Counted from the first letter of the stretch, positions 35,117 to 45,588 are shown. The stretch is DNA of 64,000 nt from Ilyomonas sp963790435 (GCA_963790435.1 CAWBOI010000003.1:186001-250000); one strand, 5' to 3'. Program-made: numbers and translations. Notes: generated from the sequence alone by a model not told the origin.

Positions 35117-36469
35117 TTATTTAAAAAAGAATCGCCAGAAATCAAGTCCCAATGCATAAGCCATTAAGGTGAGCAACAGCACCATGCCAACCATTTGCGC
35201 ATACTCCATAAATTTATCGCTGGGCTTACGGCCGGTAACCATTTCTGCCACTGTAAATAAGGCATGACCGCCATCCAAAGCCGGTATGGGCAAGATGTTC
35301 ATAAACGCAAGAATAATGGAGAAGATAGCGGTTAGCGTCCAGAAGCCTTGCCAGTCGGCAAGATCGCCGGAGAACGCATTGCCAATGCTCATTACGCTGC
35401 CAAGGCTATCGCTTGCTTTTACTTTTCCCGCAAAAATCTGGCGTATGCCCGCAATGTAATTGCCCAATGTTTCCCAGCATTTGTGAAATCCTACAGGAAT
35501 AGCTTCCGCAATTGTGTAATCATGTTTTATGGTTTTAAACAAATCAACTTTTGGGATGAATCCAACAGAAGCCGTTTCGCTCAATTGTGCTTTTACTTGC
35601 ACGGTGTCGTTACCACGCAAGGCTGTCAGCATTACAGCTTTGTTTTTATACGGTTTTTTTAAGCTGTCAAATTGATTAAAGTAGGAAAATGATATGCCGT
35701 TAATGGCAATCAATTTATCGCCTTTTTGCAAACTGTTTTCTAAAAAATGGGCTTTCGTTTTATCTACCGAATCTACAAACACAGGAAATCGTATGTCGAT
35801 GAAACCCGATGCTTTATTGGCGTTAAGTTCGTTCACAAAATGGTCTGGAATCGGCAGATTGATGCGCTGCCCGTTTCTTTCTATTTGAATTGTTTTTGCA
35901 TTGTCTAAAATGATGTTTTTAGGAATCGAATTAAAGCTCTTCACGGTTTTATTATCCAGCGAAAGAATTTTATCGCCGTCCTGCAAACCGATTTTTCTGC
36001 CCAGCGAATCGGCATGAATGCCCCACGTCATGTTTTGAGGCGGCAAGTATTCTTCGCCCCACTTAAATATGATGCAAATGAAAAGAACGATAGCAAGAAT
36101 CACATTTACAATTACGCCACCCGTCATAATAATGAGGCGCTGCCAGGCTGGCTTTGCGCGAAATTCATACGGCTGTGGTGGTTGTTTGAGTTGCTCTTTG
36201 TCCATGCTTTCATCAATCATCCCGGATATTTTTACATAGCCGCCAAACGGCACCCAGCCAAGTCCGTATTCAGTTTCGCCGATTTGTTTTTTCCAGAGAG
36301 AAAACCAGGGATTGAAGAACAGGTAAAATTTTTCAACACGGCATTTAAAAATTCTTGCCGTTACAAAATGCCCTAACTCGTGAAGTGTAACTAAAATAGA
36401 AAACGAAAGAATGAACTGGAGAACTTTGGTTCCTACAAGGCTCCAGTTGGTGGCTAATAATGTAGTCAT
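35117..36469 (-). CDS. rseP: RIP site-2 protease
   Basis: 450 aa. H30-E31-L-G-H34 in the first transmembrane helix is the zinc motif; the third ligand lies in NILPIPALDGGHALF near the C-terminus, and a PDZ-like region (KIGLQDGDKILSLD) lies between. It cuts membrane-bound regulators, such as anti-sigma factors, inside the bilayer. dxr lies directly upstream on the same strand, as in many bacteria. Confidence 0.96.
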   Translation of the reverse strand: MTTLLATNWSLVGTKVLQFILSFSILVTLHELGHFVTARIFKCRVEKFYLFFNPWFSLWKKQIGETEYGLGWVPFGGYVKISGMIDESMDKEQLKQPPQPYEFRAKPAWQRLIIMTGGVIVNVILAIVLFICIIFKWGEEYLPPQNMTWGIHADSLGRKIGLQDGDKILSLDNKTVKSFNSIPKNIILDNAKTIQIERNGQRINLPIPDHFVNELNANKASGFIDIRFPVFVDSVDKTKAHFLENSLQKGDKLIAINGISFSYFNQFDSLKKPYKNKAVMLTALRGNDTVQVKAQLSETASVGFIPKVDLFKTIKHDYTIAEAIPVGFHKCWETLGNYIAGIRQIFAGKVKASDSLGSVMSIGNAFSGDLADWQGFWTLTAIFSIILAFMNILPIPALDGGHALFTVAEMVTGRKPSDKFMEYAQMVGMVLLLTLMAYALGLDFWRFFFK

Positions 36470-36583
36470 TTTTCGGTACGATTCTATGCTGCTTGCTCTG
36501 CAAACAGTTGAAACTTGTTGTGTTTGTTTTTACAAAAAAAGTGAACCTGCCTGCGCTTAGCCCAATCCCTGTTCAGAACGTTG

Positions 36584-36632
36584 AAGAGTGCGACGCAAGA
36601 GGCGATACATCGGAGCTACAAAAGCTGGTAAC
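36584..36632 (-). repeat. 48-bp dispersed repeat, copy B
   Basis: The inverted partner of 27159-27207. The 15-mer TTGCGTCGCACTCTT (minus strand) is identical in both copies, as is CCAGCTTTTG. It lies in the 269-bp gap between rseP and dxr. Confidence 0.75.
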
Positions 36633-36738
36633 ATAAACATTTCTTTATAAAAACAGCGTGTGATGTACCGCGATGCAAACCGCAATAATACTGTATTCCC
36701 GTTTGCAAAAACAACCGCCGGTAAGTTTTAGGAAAAGG

Positions 36739-37902
36739 TTACATCTGTATCATCGAAGCGGCATAACTGCGCGTCTCGCCATCGGTGTAATAATATTCTT
36801 CCAGCGTGGGATGTTCAATAAAATCAACCTTGCTCATGCTGCGTTCTACCACTTCCTGGATGTCTAAAAAGCCAATGCGGTTGCGCAGAAAAGCATAGAC
36901 GGCAATTTCGTTGGCAGCGTTTAAAATGCAAGGCATATTGCCGCCTTTGTTTAGCGCTTCAATGGCAAGTAAAAGGTTGCGGAACGTTTTGGTATCAGGC
37001 TCTTCAAACGTAAGCTCGGCGGGCTTTCTGAAGTCGTAGCGAGGAAATTTGCTTTCAATTCTTTTTGGAAAACTTAACGCATATTGAATGGGTAACTTCA
37101 TATCGGGCAAGCCCATTTGCGCTTTAATGCTGCCGTCTTCAAACTGCACCATGCTGTGAATAATGCTTTGCGGATGCACGAGCACTTCTACCTGCGCCGG
37201 TTCGAGGTTAAACAACCATTTGGCTTCAATCATCTCAAGCCCTTTGTTCATCAGCGTTGCCGAATCAATGGTAATTTTTGCGCCCATGCTCCAGTTGGGA
37301 TGTTGAAGCGCATGATCGCGTTTTACATTCACCAAATAATTGGGCTTTTTGCCGCGGAAGGGCCCGCCGCTGGCGGTTAAAATGATCTTCTCAATTTTGT
37401 TTCTGCCTTCACCAATCAGGCACTGAAAAATAGCGGAATGCTCACTGTCAACCGGAATGACAGGCACCTTTTTTTCAAAGGCTTTGTGCATTACAATATC
37501 GCCTGCCACAACCAATGTTTCTTTGTTAGCTAAGGCTATAATTTTACCGGCATCAATGGCGTTTAAAGTTGATTGCAAACCTGCATAGCCAACAATGGCC
37601 GCCAGCATCAAGTCGTACACATCCAGTGAAGCTACATCGTTTAAGGCTTGCTCGCCGGCAAACACTTTGATAGGTTCTTTTGCCAGAGCTTCTTTTACAA
37701 ACGCATATTTTTTATCATCAACAATCACTACAATATTGGGTTTGTGTTTCTTAGCTTGCTGAATCAGCAACTCGTGATTGGTGTGGGCAGTTAGCACTTC
37801 AACACTGAATAAATCGGGATGTGCTTCAATTACCTCCAGAGCCTGTTTTCCGATTGACCCGGTAGAGCCGAATATTGCGATTCTTTTTTTATTCATCATC
37901 AA
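36739..37902 (-). CDS. dxr: 1-deoxy-D-xylulose 5-phosphate reductoisomerase
   Basis: 387 aa, the usual length. NADPH-binding GSTGSIGKQALEV, then ANKETLV, VDSEHSAIFQ, TASGGPFRG, NPNWSMGAKITIDSATLMNKG-type metal and substrate motifs are present. Second step of the MEP isoprenoid pathway. The start could be any of the first three Met codons. The gene has the 367-bp gltB upstream region behind it. Confidence 0.97.
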   Translation of the reverse strand: MMMNKKRIAIFGSTGSIGKQALEVIEAHPDLFSVEVLTAHTNHELLIQQAKKHKPNIVVIVDDKKYAFVKEALAKEPIKVFAGEQALNDVASLDVYDLMLAAIVGYAGLQSTLNAIDAGKIIALANKETLVVAGDIVMHKAFEKKVPVIPVDSEHSAIFQCLIGEGRNKIEKIILTASGGPFRGKKPNYLVNVKRDHALQHPNWSMGAKITIDSATLMNKGLEMIEAKWLFNLEPAQVEVLVHPQSIIHSMVQFEDGSIKAQMGLPDMKLPIQYALSFPKRIESKFPRYDFRKPAELTFEEPDTKTFRNLLLAIEALNKGGNMPCILNAANEIAVYAFLRNRIGFLDIQEVVERSMSKVDFIEHPTLEEYYYTDGETRSYAASMIQM

Positions 37903-38269
37903 AAAAATGGCGGTAAAGATAAACGATTACGGCAAGCCCGTTTTTATAAAACGGTGCTTTTTGTTTTGTATTGAATACAAGGGGCGAAAATTGAAAACAA
38001 TTTCAAAAAATATTGTTTTTCCTTTCCAAAACTAATTGAATGAAATTTTTAAAATCATTAAAACAAGAGCGAATAAAATTAAAAAAAGATTGAAATTCTT
38101 CTATACGAGTAGAATTTATTTGGCAGTTATCAAAATTTATGCAAAGCGCTTACCATCATAAGAGATCATTTTCTTTTAAAAACTACCAATTGTTAGTGAA
38201 AATGTTTTTGTTTTTTACTTATTTTTAGCGCATTGCCTGTCTTTTTATTTACGTTTAAACGATTTAACT
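37903..38269. promoter_or_regulatory. AT-rich control region between dxr and gltB
   Basis: 367 bp with no ORF. Divergent promoters for dxr and gltB must lie here. T- and A-tracts are frequent, but no clear TAnnTTTG box at a good distance from the gltB start was found, nor any riboswitch fold that I recognise. Confidence 0.45.
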
Positions 38270-41200
38270 ATGAATGTTGCCAACCAACACACCAATGAGG
38301 GTTTGTACAACCCTGAGTTTGAGCATGACGCCTGTGGTATTGGGTTCGTTGCTAATATTAAGGGCAATAAATCGCACCGTATTATTTCTGATGCGCTTAC
38401 CGTGCTGGAAAATATGGAGCACCGTGGTGCCTGCGGCTGTGAAAACAACACTGGTGACGGAGCAGGTATTTTGCTGCAGATGCCGCATGAATTTTTCTTT
38501 GATGAATGTTTAAAGGGAGGCATCCATCTGCCTTCTTATGGCAGGTATGGCGTGGGCGTGATGTTCTTTCCAAAAGACATCAGGCTTCGCGAAGAATGCC
38601 GCGATATATTCAATCGGGCTGCCGATAAATTAGGGCTTGAAGTGCTCACGTATCGCAGCGTTCCGGTGAACCCCGATGGCATTGGCAAAACAGCTTTAAG
38701 CGTTGAGCCTGAAATGGAGCATGTGTTTATCGCCTGCCCTGACCATATTACCGACGCCGATGCGTTTGAACGCAAGCTTTTTGTTTTGCGCAATTATGCT
38801 TCGCATACCATTTACAACACCGTTCGCATTCCAACAACAGGTTTTTATATCGCCTCATTGTCTTACAAAACGGTAGTTTATAAAGGTCAGCTAACCTCTA
38901 ACCAGGTACGCGGTTATTTCCCCGATTTAAACAATAAGCGCGTGGTATCGGCTTTTGGTTTGATACACTCACGTTTTGCCACCAATACGTTTCCTTCCTG
39001 GAACCTGGCGCAACCTTTCCGCTACATCGCGCACAATGGCGAAATCAATACATTACAAGGCAACCTTAACTGGTTGCGAAGCAGCGAAGCAGGCTTTCTT
39101 TCTTCCTTCTTTTCAAAAGAAGAAATGGAAATGTTGTTGCCCGTTGTTTTCAGCGGTCAATCCGATTCAGCTTGCTTAGATAATGTGATTGAATTGCTTA
39201 CACTCTGTGGTCGCTCGTTACCTCATGTGATGATGATGCTCATCCCTGAAGCATGGGATTGCAACGATACGATGGAACCTTTTAAACAGGCGTTTTATGA
39301 ATACCACGCTTGCTTAACCGAGGCTTGGGATGGTCCGGCTTCTATCTCTTTTACAAATGGTAAAATTATCGGTGCAACGCTTGACAGAAACGGCTTGCGC
39401 CCATCACGTTACTGCGTTACCACCGATGACCGCGTTATCATGGCATCGGAAAGTGGCGTCTTGCCTGTAAAGCCTGAAATGGTAAAGGAATTTGGAAGAT
39501 TACAGCCCGGAAAGATGTTTGTGGTTGACATGGAAGCAGGCAGAATTATTAGTGATGAAGAATTAAAGAATACCATCTGTACGCAAAAGCCGTATAGCGA
39601 ATGGTTGAACAAATACAAAATCCGGCTGGAAGAATTACCCGAGCCGCGGGTACAATTCACACATTTGGAAAGCGACCAAATTTTTAAATACCAAAAAGCA
39701 TTTGGCTATTCAACAGAAGATTTGGAATTCATCATTTCGCCAATGGCGGTTGATGGCAAAGAACCGATTGGCTCGATGGGAACCGATGTGCCGCTTGCGG
39801 TGTTGAGCGATCAGCCACAACATTTAAGTTCTTATTTTAAACAGTTGTTTGCACAGGTAACCAATCCGCCGATTGACCCCATTCGGGAGCGCATGATTAT
39901 GTCGCTGGCAACGTTCGTGGGCAACAATGGAAATTTGTTGGAAGAAGACCCCTTAGCTTGCCATAGCGTAGCCTTAAAACATCCAATTTTAAATAACCAT
40001 GAACTTGAAAAATTGCGCAGCATTGATACCGGCATTTTTCAGGCAAAAACACTACAAACGTATTTCCGCGCGAATGGTAAACCCGGTGCATTACAAGCCG
40101 GCATTGATCGGCTTTGCCGGTATGCAGTTGACGCTGCGAACGATGGCTTTGAAGTGTTGATTTTAACTGACCGCGCCATTGACAGCGACCACGCTTCTAT
40201 TCCTTCATTGCTCGCGGTTTCAGCGGTTCACCACCATCTCATCCGCAAAGGATTGCGTGGTCAGGTTGGGCTTGTAGTAGAAGCCGGCGATGTTTGGGAA
40301 GTGCATCATTTTGCCTGTTTAATTGGGTTTGGTGCAACGGCAATCAACCCGTACCTGGCGCTTTCTACTATCCGAGACATGAAGCTGAATGGCAAATTAA
40401 AAACAGACCTTGATGTGGAAGCTTTAAAAAAGAACTATATCAAATCGGTATGCGATGGATTGCTGAAGGTATTTTCAAAAATGGGCATTTCTACCTTACA
40501 ATCTTACCAGGGCGCGCAAATTTTTGAAATTATCGGCATTAATAAAGATGTAGTGAACCGCTACTTTACAGGAGCCACTTCGCGAATTGAAGGTTTGGGT
40601 TTGGATGAACTGGCAAGAGAAGCGTTAGCCAAACATTTCTTTGCATTCGGCAAAAAAGAAACCTACCCGCACCTGCTTACCGAAGGTGGTATTTACCAGT
40701 GGAAACGCAAAGGCGAGTTTCACTTATTCAATCCACAAACCATTCATCTCCTGCAATATTCTACAAGGATGAATGATTACAGCATTTTCAAAAAATATTC
40801 AAAGCTGGTAAACGACCAAAGTGAAAAAGCGGTTACGTTGCGCAGCTTACTGGAAATGGTTCCCAATCGTCCGTCTATTTCCATTGACGAAGTAGAACCT
40901 GCCGAAGCCATTTACAAACGCTTTGCAACCGGTGCTATGAGCTTTGGCTCTATTTCGTGGGAAGCACATACCACGCTTGCCATTGCTATGAACCGTTTGG
41001 GTGGCAAAAGCAACACCGGCGAAGGGGGCGAAGATGAACTGCGTTATCAAAAAATGGATAATGGCGATTATCGTCGTTCAGCTATTAAACAGGTCGCTTC
41101 AGCGCGTTTTGGTGTTACCAGTTATTATTTAACCGAAGCCGATGAACTGCAAATTAAAATGGCACAAGGTGCAAAGCCAGGTGAAGGTGGACAATTGCCT

Positions 41201-42814
41201 GGGCATAAAGTAGATGACTGGATTGGCAAAACAAGGCATTCAACGCCTGGTGTAGGATTGATTTCTCCGCCGCCACACCACGATATTTATTCGATTGAAG
41301 ATTTGGCGCAATTAATATTTGATTTAAAAAATGCCAATCGTGCAGCACGTATTAATGTAAAGCTGGTTTCCAAAGCTGGTGTTGGAACCATCGCTGCCGG
41401 TGTAACCAAAGCCAAAGCAGATGTGGTGCTCATTTCAGGGTTTGACGGTGGTACTGGTGCATCGCCCATTTCATCTATTAAACATGCGGGTTTGCCCTGG
41501 GAATTAGGCTTGGCAGAAACCCATCAAACTTTGGTCAAAAACAAACTTCGCAGCCGCATTGTAGTACAGGCCGACGGCCAGATGAAAACAGGCAGAGACA
41601 TTGCCATCGCCGCTTTGCTGGGTGCCGAAGAATGGGGCGTTGCTACCGCCGCACTTATTGTGGAAGGTTGCATAATGATGCGCAAGTGTCATTTGAATAC
41701 CTGCCCGGTGGGTGTAGCCACGCAAGATCCTGAGCTACGCAAACGCTTTACCGGCAATGCCGATCATGTAGTGAATCTGTTTACATTCATCACGCAGGAA
41801 CTGCGTGAAATTATGGCTGAGCTTGGCTTTAGAACGGTAGAAGAAATGGTTGGCCAGGTAGATTGTCTTCGTGCAAAAGAAAACGTACAACACTGGAAGG
41901 CGAAGAAGTTAGATTTATCGGCGTTGCTGTACAAAGATGTTTTATCGGATGAAATGACTTTGCATAAATCAGAAGAGCAGGATCATGGTTTAGAGAACGT
42001 TTTAGATTGGCAGTTTTTATCTGCCGCGCAAGCGGCTTTAGAAAATGGGGCAAAAACAAAAGCCGAATTCAACATTAAGAATACCGACCGCACTGCTGGC
42101 ACAATCTTATCCAACGAAATTACAAAGCGATACAAAGCAGCAGGCTTGCCCGAAGACACCATCCATTTTAAACTGAACGGAACAGCAGGACAAAGCTTTG
42201 GTGCCTTCAATACCAAAGGCGTTACACTCGAGTTGGAAGGCGGTGCCAACGATTATTTTGGCAAAGGATTAAGCGGTGCGAGACTGATTGTATATCCTTC
42301 TAAAAAAGCGAAGTTTACGCCGGAAGAAAATATCATTATTGGTAACGTGGCATTTTATGGTGCAACCGATGGTGAAGCCTTTATACGTGGCAAAGCAGGT
42401 GAACGTTTTTGCGTTCGCAATTCGGGCGCAAACGTAGTGGTAGAAGGTGTTGGCGACCACGGTTGTGAATACATGACTGGCGGACATGTGATTGTGCTCG
42501 GTGCTACCGGACGCAACTTTGCGGCTGGCATGAGTGGCGGTATCGCTTACATTTACGATACTGCCCAGCAGTTTGCCGGTTTGTGCAACAAAGAAATGGT
42601 GAGTCTGGAAACGGTAACTGATGAAGATGCCGAATTGCTTCGTACCCTGATTGAACGACATCATCAATACACAGAAAGCACGGTTGCGCGTTTTGTATTG
42701 AGCGATTGGGAAAACCAGTTGCAACATTTTGTAAAAGTGCATCCTACCGATTACAAAAAAGCAATGGAGAAAAAGAAGCACCAGTTGCAGAACCAGTCAG
42801 GCAACGGAGTATAA
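38270..42814 (+). CDS. gltB: Glutamate synthase large subunit
   Basis: 1514 aa, the usual length. After a 21-residue propeptide comes the catalytic nucleophile C22 (HDACGIGFVANIKG) of the glutamine amidotransferase domain. The central and FMN-binding synthase domains have GEGGEDELRY, PGEGGQLPGHK and GFDGGTGASPISSIKHAG. The 3Fe-4S cysteines are C-x5-C-x4-C in CIMMRKCHLNTCPVG, and the C-terminal domain is the GXGXG repeat helix. It makes two glutamates from glutamine and 2-oxoglutarate. gltD follows after 231 bp. Confidence 0.98.
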   Translation: MNVANQHTNEGLYNPEFEHDACGIGFVANIKGNKSHRIISDALTVLENMEHRGACGCENNTGDGAGILLQMPHEFFFDECLKGGIHLPSYGRYGVGVMFFPKDIRLREECRDIFNRAADKLGLEVLTYRSVPVNPDGIGKTALSVEPEMEHVFIACPDHITDADAFERKLFVLRNYASHTIYNTVRIPTTGFYIASLSYKTVVYKGQLTSNQVRGYFPDLNNKRVVSAFGLIHSRFATNTFPSWNLAQPFRYIAHNGEINTLQGNLNWLRSSEAGFLSSFFSKEEMEMLLPVVFSGQSDSACLDNVIELLTLCGRSLPHVMMMLIPEAWDCNDTMEPFKQAFYEYHACLTEAWDGPASISFTNGKIIGATLDRNGLRPSRYCVTTDDRVIMASESGVLPVKPEMVKEFGRLQPGKMFVVDMEAGRIISDEELKNTICTQKPYSEWLNKYKIRLEELPEPRVQFTHLESDQIFKYQKAFGYSTEDLEFIISPMAVDGKEPIGSMGTDVPLAVLSDQPQHLSSYFKQLFAQVTNPPIDPIRERMIMSLATFVGNNGNLLEEDPLACHSVALKHPILNNHELEKLRSIDTGIFQAKTLQTYFRANGKPGALQAGIDRLCRYAVDAANDGFEVLILTDRAIDSDHASIPSLLAVSAVHHHLIRKGLRGQVGLVVEAGDVWEVHHFACLIGFGATAINPYLALSTIRDMKLNGKLKTDLDVEALKKNYIKSVCDGLLKVFSKMGISTLQSYQGAQIFEIIGINKDVVNRYFTGATSRIEGLGLDELAREALAKHFFAFGKKETYPHLLTEGGIYQWKRKGEFHLFNPQTIHLLQYSTRMNDYSIFKKYSKLVNDQSEKAVTLRSLLEMVPNRPSISIDEVEPAEAIYKRFATGAMSFGSISWEAHTTLAIAMNRLGGKSNTGEGGEDELRYQKMDNGDYRRSAIKQVASARFGVTSYYLTEADELQIKMAQGAKPGEGGQLPGHKVDDWIGKTRHSTPGVGLISPPPHHDIYSIEDLAQLIFDLKNANRAARINVKLVSKAGVGTIAAGVTKAKADVVLISGFDGGTGASPISSIKHAGLPWELGLAETHQTLVKNKLRSRIVVQADGQMKTGRDIAIAALLGAEEWGVATAALIVEGCIMMRKCHLNTCPVGVATQDPELRKRFTGNADHVVNLFTFITQELREIMAELGFRTVEEMVGQVDCLRAKENVQHWKAKKLDLSALLYKDVLSDEMTLHKSEEQDHGLENVLDWQFLSAAQAALENGAKTKAEFNIKNTDRTAGTILSNEITKRYKAAGLPEDTIHFKLNGTAGQSFGAFNTKGVTLELEGGANDYFGKGLSGARLIVYPSKKAKFTPEENIIIGNVAFYGATDGEAFIRGKAGERFCVRNSGANVVVEGVGDHGCEYMTGGHVIVLGATGRNFAAGMSGGIAYIYDTAQQFAGLCNKEMVSLETVTDEDAELLRTLIERHHQYTESTVARFVLSDWENQLQHFVKVHPTDYKKAMEKKKHQLQNQSGNGV

Positions 42815-42822
42815 GAACTTTG

Positions 42823-43004
42823 AACCGCAGAGAAATGAGACAAATGAGGTAGTGCTGAGTATCTTTAAAAAGGACTTTCGGTGTTTTAAAAGTAATCACT
42901 TACATTTTTCAAGCACTGATTCCTGAACGTAACATCGTAAGTGGGATAGTAGAAAACAATCTCTGCGAAAGCTCATATTTCTCTTTTCTCCGCGGTAAAG
43001 AGAT
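42823..43004. repeat. ACCGCAGAG-type inverted repeat between gltB and gltD
   Basis: AACCGCAGAG at 42823-42832 faces CTCTGCG (42961) and CTCCGCGGTAAAGAG (about 42988). The arms are imperfect. It resembles the CGCAAAG repeat at 17864 in layout. Confidence 0.6.
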
Positions 43005-43045
43005 AAACAACATTCATTCAAAATTGTTACAAAAACAAAAACAGC

Positions 43046-44545
43046 ATGGGAAAACCAACTGGTTTTTTAGAGTTTGATAGAGAACTGCCCACCAAACGCC
43101 CGGTACACGAGCGGCTAAAAGACTATCACGAGTTTGTGAATTTGTTTTTGCCTGAAAAATTAAACCACCAGGCGGCGCGATGTATGGATTGTGGCGTTCC
43201 GTTTTGCCACAGTGGATGCCCTTTAGGCAATATCATACCAGAGTTTAATGATGCAGTATATCGGGAAAGCTGGGAAGAAGCCTACGAGATTTTAATTTCT
43301 ACCAATAATTTTCCTGAGTTTACGGGTCGCATTTGTCCTGCGCCCTGCGAAAGCGCTTGTGTGCTGGGCATCAACCAACCTCCCATTACCATTGAAGAAA
43401 TTGAAAAGCACATTATTGAAATTGCCTTTTTAAAAGGCATTGCCAAGCCACGCAAACCCAATGTACGAACCGGAAAGAAAATAGCGGTAATAGGTTCGGG
43501 TCCCGCAGGTTTAGCAGCAGCGGCACAACTGAATTATGCGGGTCATAGCGTTACCGTTTTTGAAAGAGACGATGCGCCGGGCGGCCTGCTGCGCTATGGC
43601 ATTCCCGATTTTAAATTAGAGAAGAGTGTAGTTGACCGCCGCATTCACCTTATGCAGGAAGAAGGCGTGGTTTTCAAATGTAATGCTAATGTGGGTGTTA
43701 ATGTAAAGCTGAACGATTTGCTACGCGAATACCATTTGATTGTGTTGGCAGGTGGCAGTACGGTTCCGCGCGATTTAGCGATTCCTGGTCGAAAACTAAA
43801 GGGTGTTTATTATGCTATGGAATTTTTAAAGCAGCAAAACAAAAGAGTAGCCAATAAAAATCCGCTGGATGGAAAAAGCATAGAAAGCAACCTCTTAGAG
43901 TATGAAATAACGGCGAGCGATAAAAACGTTGTAGTCATTGGCGGTGGCGATACAGGTAGTGATTGTGTTGGCACTTCTAACCGGCACGGGGCTGTATCGG
44001 TAACGCAATTTGAACTGATGCCACAGCCACCCTCCAGCAGAACAGAGTTCATGCCCTGGCCTTCCTACCCGATGACATTAAAACATACTTCATCACATGA
44101 AGAAGGAGCACACCGGCATTGGGCCATTGCTACCAAAGAGTTTGTAGGTGATGAAAACGGCAATTTAAAAGCGCTGAAAATTGTGGATTTGGAATGGAAA
44201 TTATCCAATGACGGACGCCCCATGCAGCAAGCCGAAGTGCCCAACAGCGAACGCCTTATTCCCTGCGAATTGGCTTTGCTGGCAATGGGCTTTGTGCATC
44301 CGCAAAAGATGGGTTTGCTTGAACAGTTGGAAGTTGAGCTGGATGAACGTGGTAATGTAAAAGCAAGTGAAAAGGCTTACCAAACCAATATACCTAAAAT
44401 CTTCACCTGTGGCGATATGCGCAGAGGTCAATCGTTGGTAGTTTGGGCGATCAGTGAAGGAAGAGAATGCGCCCGTAAAGCCGATGAGTATTTAATGGGC
44501 GTTTCCAAATTAGAAACGAAAGATGCGAGTGTAGTTGCGGTGTAA
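43046..44545 (+). CDS. gltD: Glutamate synthase small subunit
   Basis: 499 aa. The N-terminal 4Fe-4S cysteines are in CMDCGVPFCHSGCPLGN and CPAPCESACVLG; FAD-binding GSGPAGLAAAAQL and NADPH-binding VIGGGDTGSDCVG follow, and the C-terminal FTCGDMRRGQSLVVWAI is typical. It feeds electrons from NAD(P)H to GltB. The gap to gltB holds a repeat. Confidence 0.97.
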   Translation: MGKPTGFLEFDRELPTKRPVHERLKDYHEFVNLFLPEKLNHQAARCMDCGVPFCHSGCPLGNIIPEFNDAVYRESWEEAYEILISTNNFPEFTGRICPAPCESACVLGINQPPITIEEIEKHIIEIAFLKGIAKPRKPNVRTGKKIAVIGSGPAGLAAAAQLNYAGHSVTVFERDDAPGGLLRYGIPDFKLEKSVVDRRIHLMQEEGVVFKCNANVGVNVKLNDLLREYHLIVLAGGSTVPRDLAIPGRKLKGVYYAMEFLKQQNKRVANKNPLDGKSIESNLLEYEITASDKNVVVIGGGDTGSDCVGTSNRHGAVSVTQFELMPQPPSSRTEFMPWPSYPMTLKHTSSHEEGAHRHWAIATKEFVGDENGNLKALKIVDLEWKLSNDGRPMQQAEVPNSERLIPCELALLAMGFVHPQKMGLLEQLEVELDERGNVKASEKAYQTNIPKIFTCGDMRRGQSLVVWAISEGRECARKADEYLMGVSKLETKDASVVAV

Positions 44546-44574
44546 AGATATTTTAATTTTTGACTGATTGGATT

Positions 44575-44619
44575 ATGATTCGCTGAAAGCATCGCCAGGC
44601 AAGGCTTGCAGCGAATCAT
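44575..44619. terminator. Long hairpin downstream of gltD
   Basis: ATGATTCGCTG-AAAGC pairs with GCTT-G-CAGCGAATCAT around a 13-nt loop. There is no T-run after it, so it may be a Rho-type or RNA-stability hairpin or a dispersed palindrome. Confidence 0.6.
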
Positions 44620-44838
44620 CCACAAAATAGATTACGTACAAAAGAACATCAGTTAAAGTTGCAAATTCTGGTTAGTCAGTATTTTATTTCTTGCCAGGTA
44701 TAAGTTTGGAAATGCACCTTTTTTGAATGCTATTTATTAGCATCACTTCTCAATACGTCTTCTTTAATAAAGTATTTTTTACCTGCTTTGTTCATGCAAT
44801 CTTCTTAAATCTTATTAAAATGTAAGGTATAGATTGAT
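44620..44838. other. Gene-free stretch after gltD
   Basis: No ORF, tRNA-like or repeat structure beyond the hairpin at 44575-44619. The right end leads into a candidate promoter. Confidence 0.4.
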
Positions 44839-44846
44839 TAGCTTTG
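44839..44846 (+). promoter_or_regulatory. Candidate -7 box
   Basis: TAGCTTTG matches TAnnTTTG, 16 bp before the ATG at 44863. No clear -33 TTTG. Confidence 0.45.
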
Positions 44847-44862
44847 GTAATAAAATTGCTTT

Positions 44863-45588
44863 ATGAAACAATATTTCCTTCTCCTCATCAGCACTCCGCT
44901 TTGTGCTATTTCTTTCGCACAGGTTACATCGGAAGGTTTACGCGACGAATTTTCACAGGTTTCAAAATACACCTCCGGAAACTTAGGTAATGAAGGCTTG
45001 CATAATTTTTCAAATGCCAGCACAAAAGGCAGCCAGTTTTATTTTTCAAACTGGCTGCCCGGTTCATTAATAACGCCAACCAATGAGACCACAGCTACCG
45101 ATTACCTTTTCCTGTATGATAAGGTAAGGCAAATTTTATTCATAAAACCAAAGTCTTCAGAAGCTGTGTTGGAAGTAAGCAAAGATAAAATCGGAGGTTT
45201 TACTTTGATCAATAACGATAGCACACATCATTTTGTTCCTGCTTCCAAATACAATCCTGATAATAAAACTGATATTTACGAAGTAGTAGTGAAAGATGAT
45301 GCCGGGTATACCTTACTAAAATCGGTAAAAACAAAGTATGTGAAGTTTGATCCTTCTGATATGGTAAAAGTAAGAAACGGTGATATGAGTGATGAGTTTG
45401 ATGATGAAGTTACTTATTATGTTTCTTACAAAGACGGCGCTCCGCAAGCTATTAAGCTAAAAGATAACAGTATCAAGAAAACGCTGACACAAGACAAAAA
45501 CAAGGTAAACAATTATATCAGTGATAATTTTTCTGCTGAAAGGAATGAAGGCTTTTTGGCAGGATTGATTCGTTCGTTGAATTCGTAA
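44863..45588 (+). CDS. Secreted protein of unknown function
   Basis: 241 aa with a signal peptide (MKQYFLLLISTPLCAISFAQ). The mature part is polar and beta-rich, with FYFSNWLPGSLITP and LYDKVRQILFIKP; I recognise no domain or motif. The D/E-rich segment KVRNGDMSDEFDDEVTYY might bind cations. It has its own candidate -7 box and a shared downstream terminator, so it is a single gene. Confidence 0.8.
   Translation: MKQYFLLLISTPLCAISFAQVTSEGLRDEFSQVSKYTSGNLGNEGLHNFSNASTKGSQFYFSNWLPGSLITPTNETTATDYLFLYDKVRQILFIKPKSSEAVLEVSKDKIGGFTLINNDSTHHFVPASKYNPDNKTDIYEVVVKDDAGYTLLKSVKTKYVKFDPSDMVKVRNGDMSDEFDDEVTYYVSYKDGAPQAIKLKDNSIKKTLTQDKNKVNNYISDNFSAERNEGFLAGLIRSLNS

Noticed and set aside
37903..38269. Possible riboswitch upstream of gltB
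   Set aside because: No conserved aptamer pattern recognised; only AT-rich sequence.
42269..42781. 170-codon antisense ORF inside gltB
   Set aside because: Shadow of gltB; the plus strand carries the conserved glutamate synthase C-terminus.
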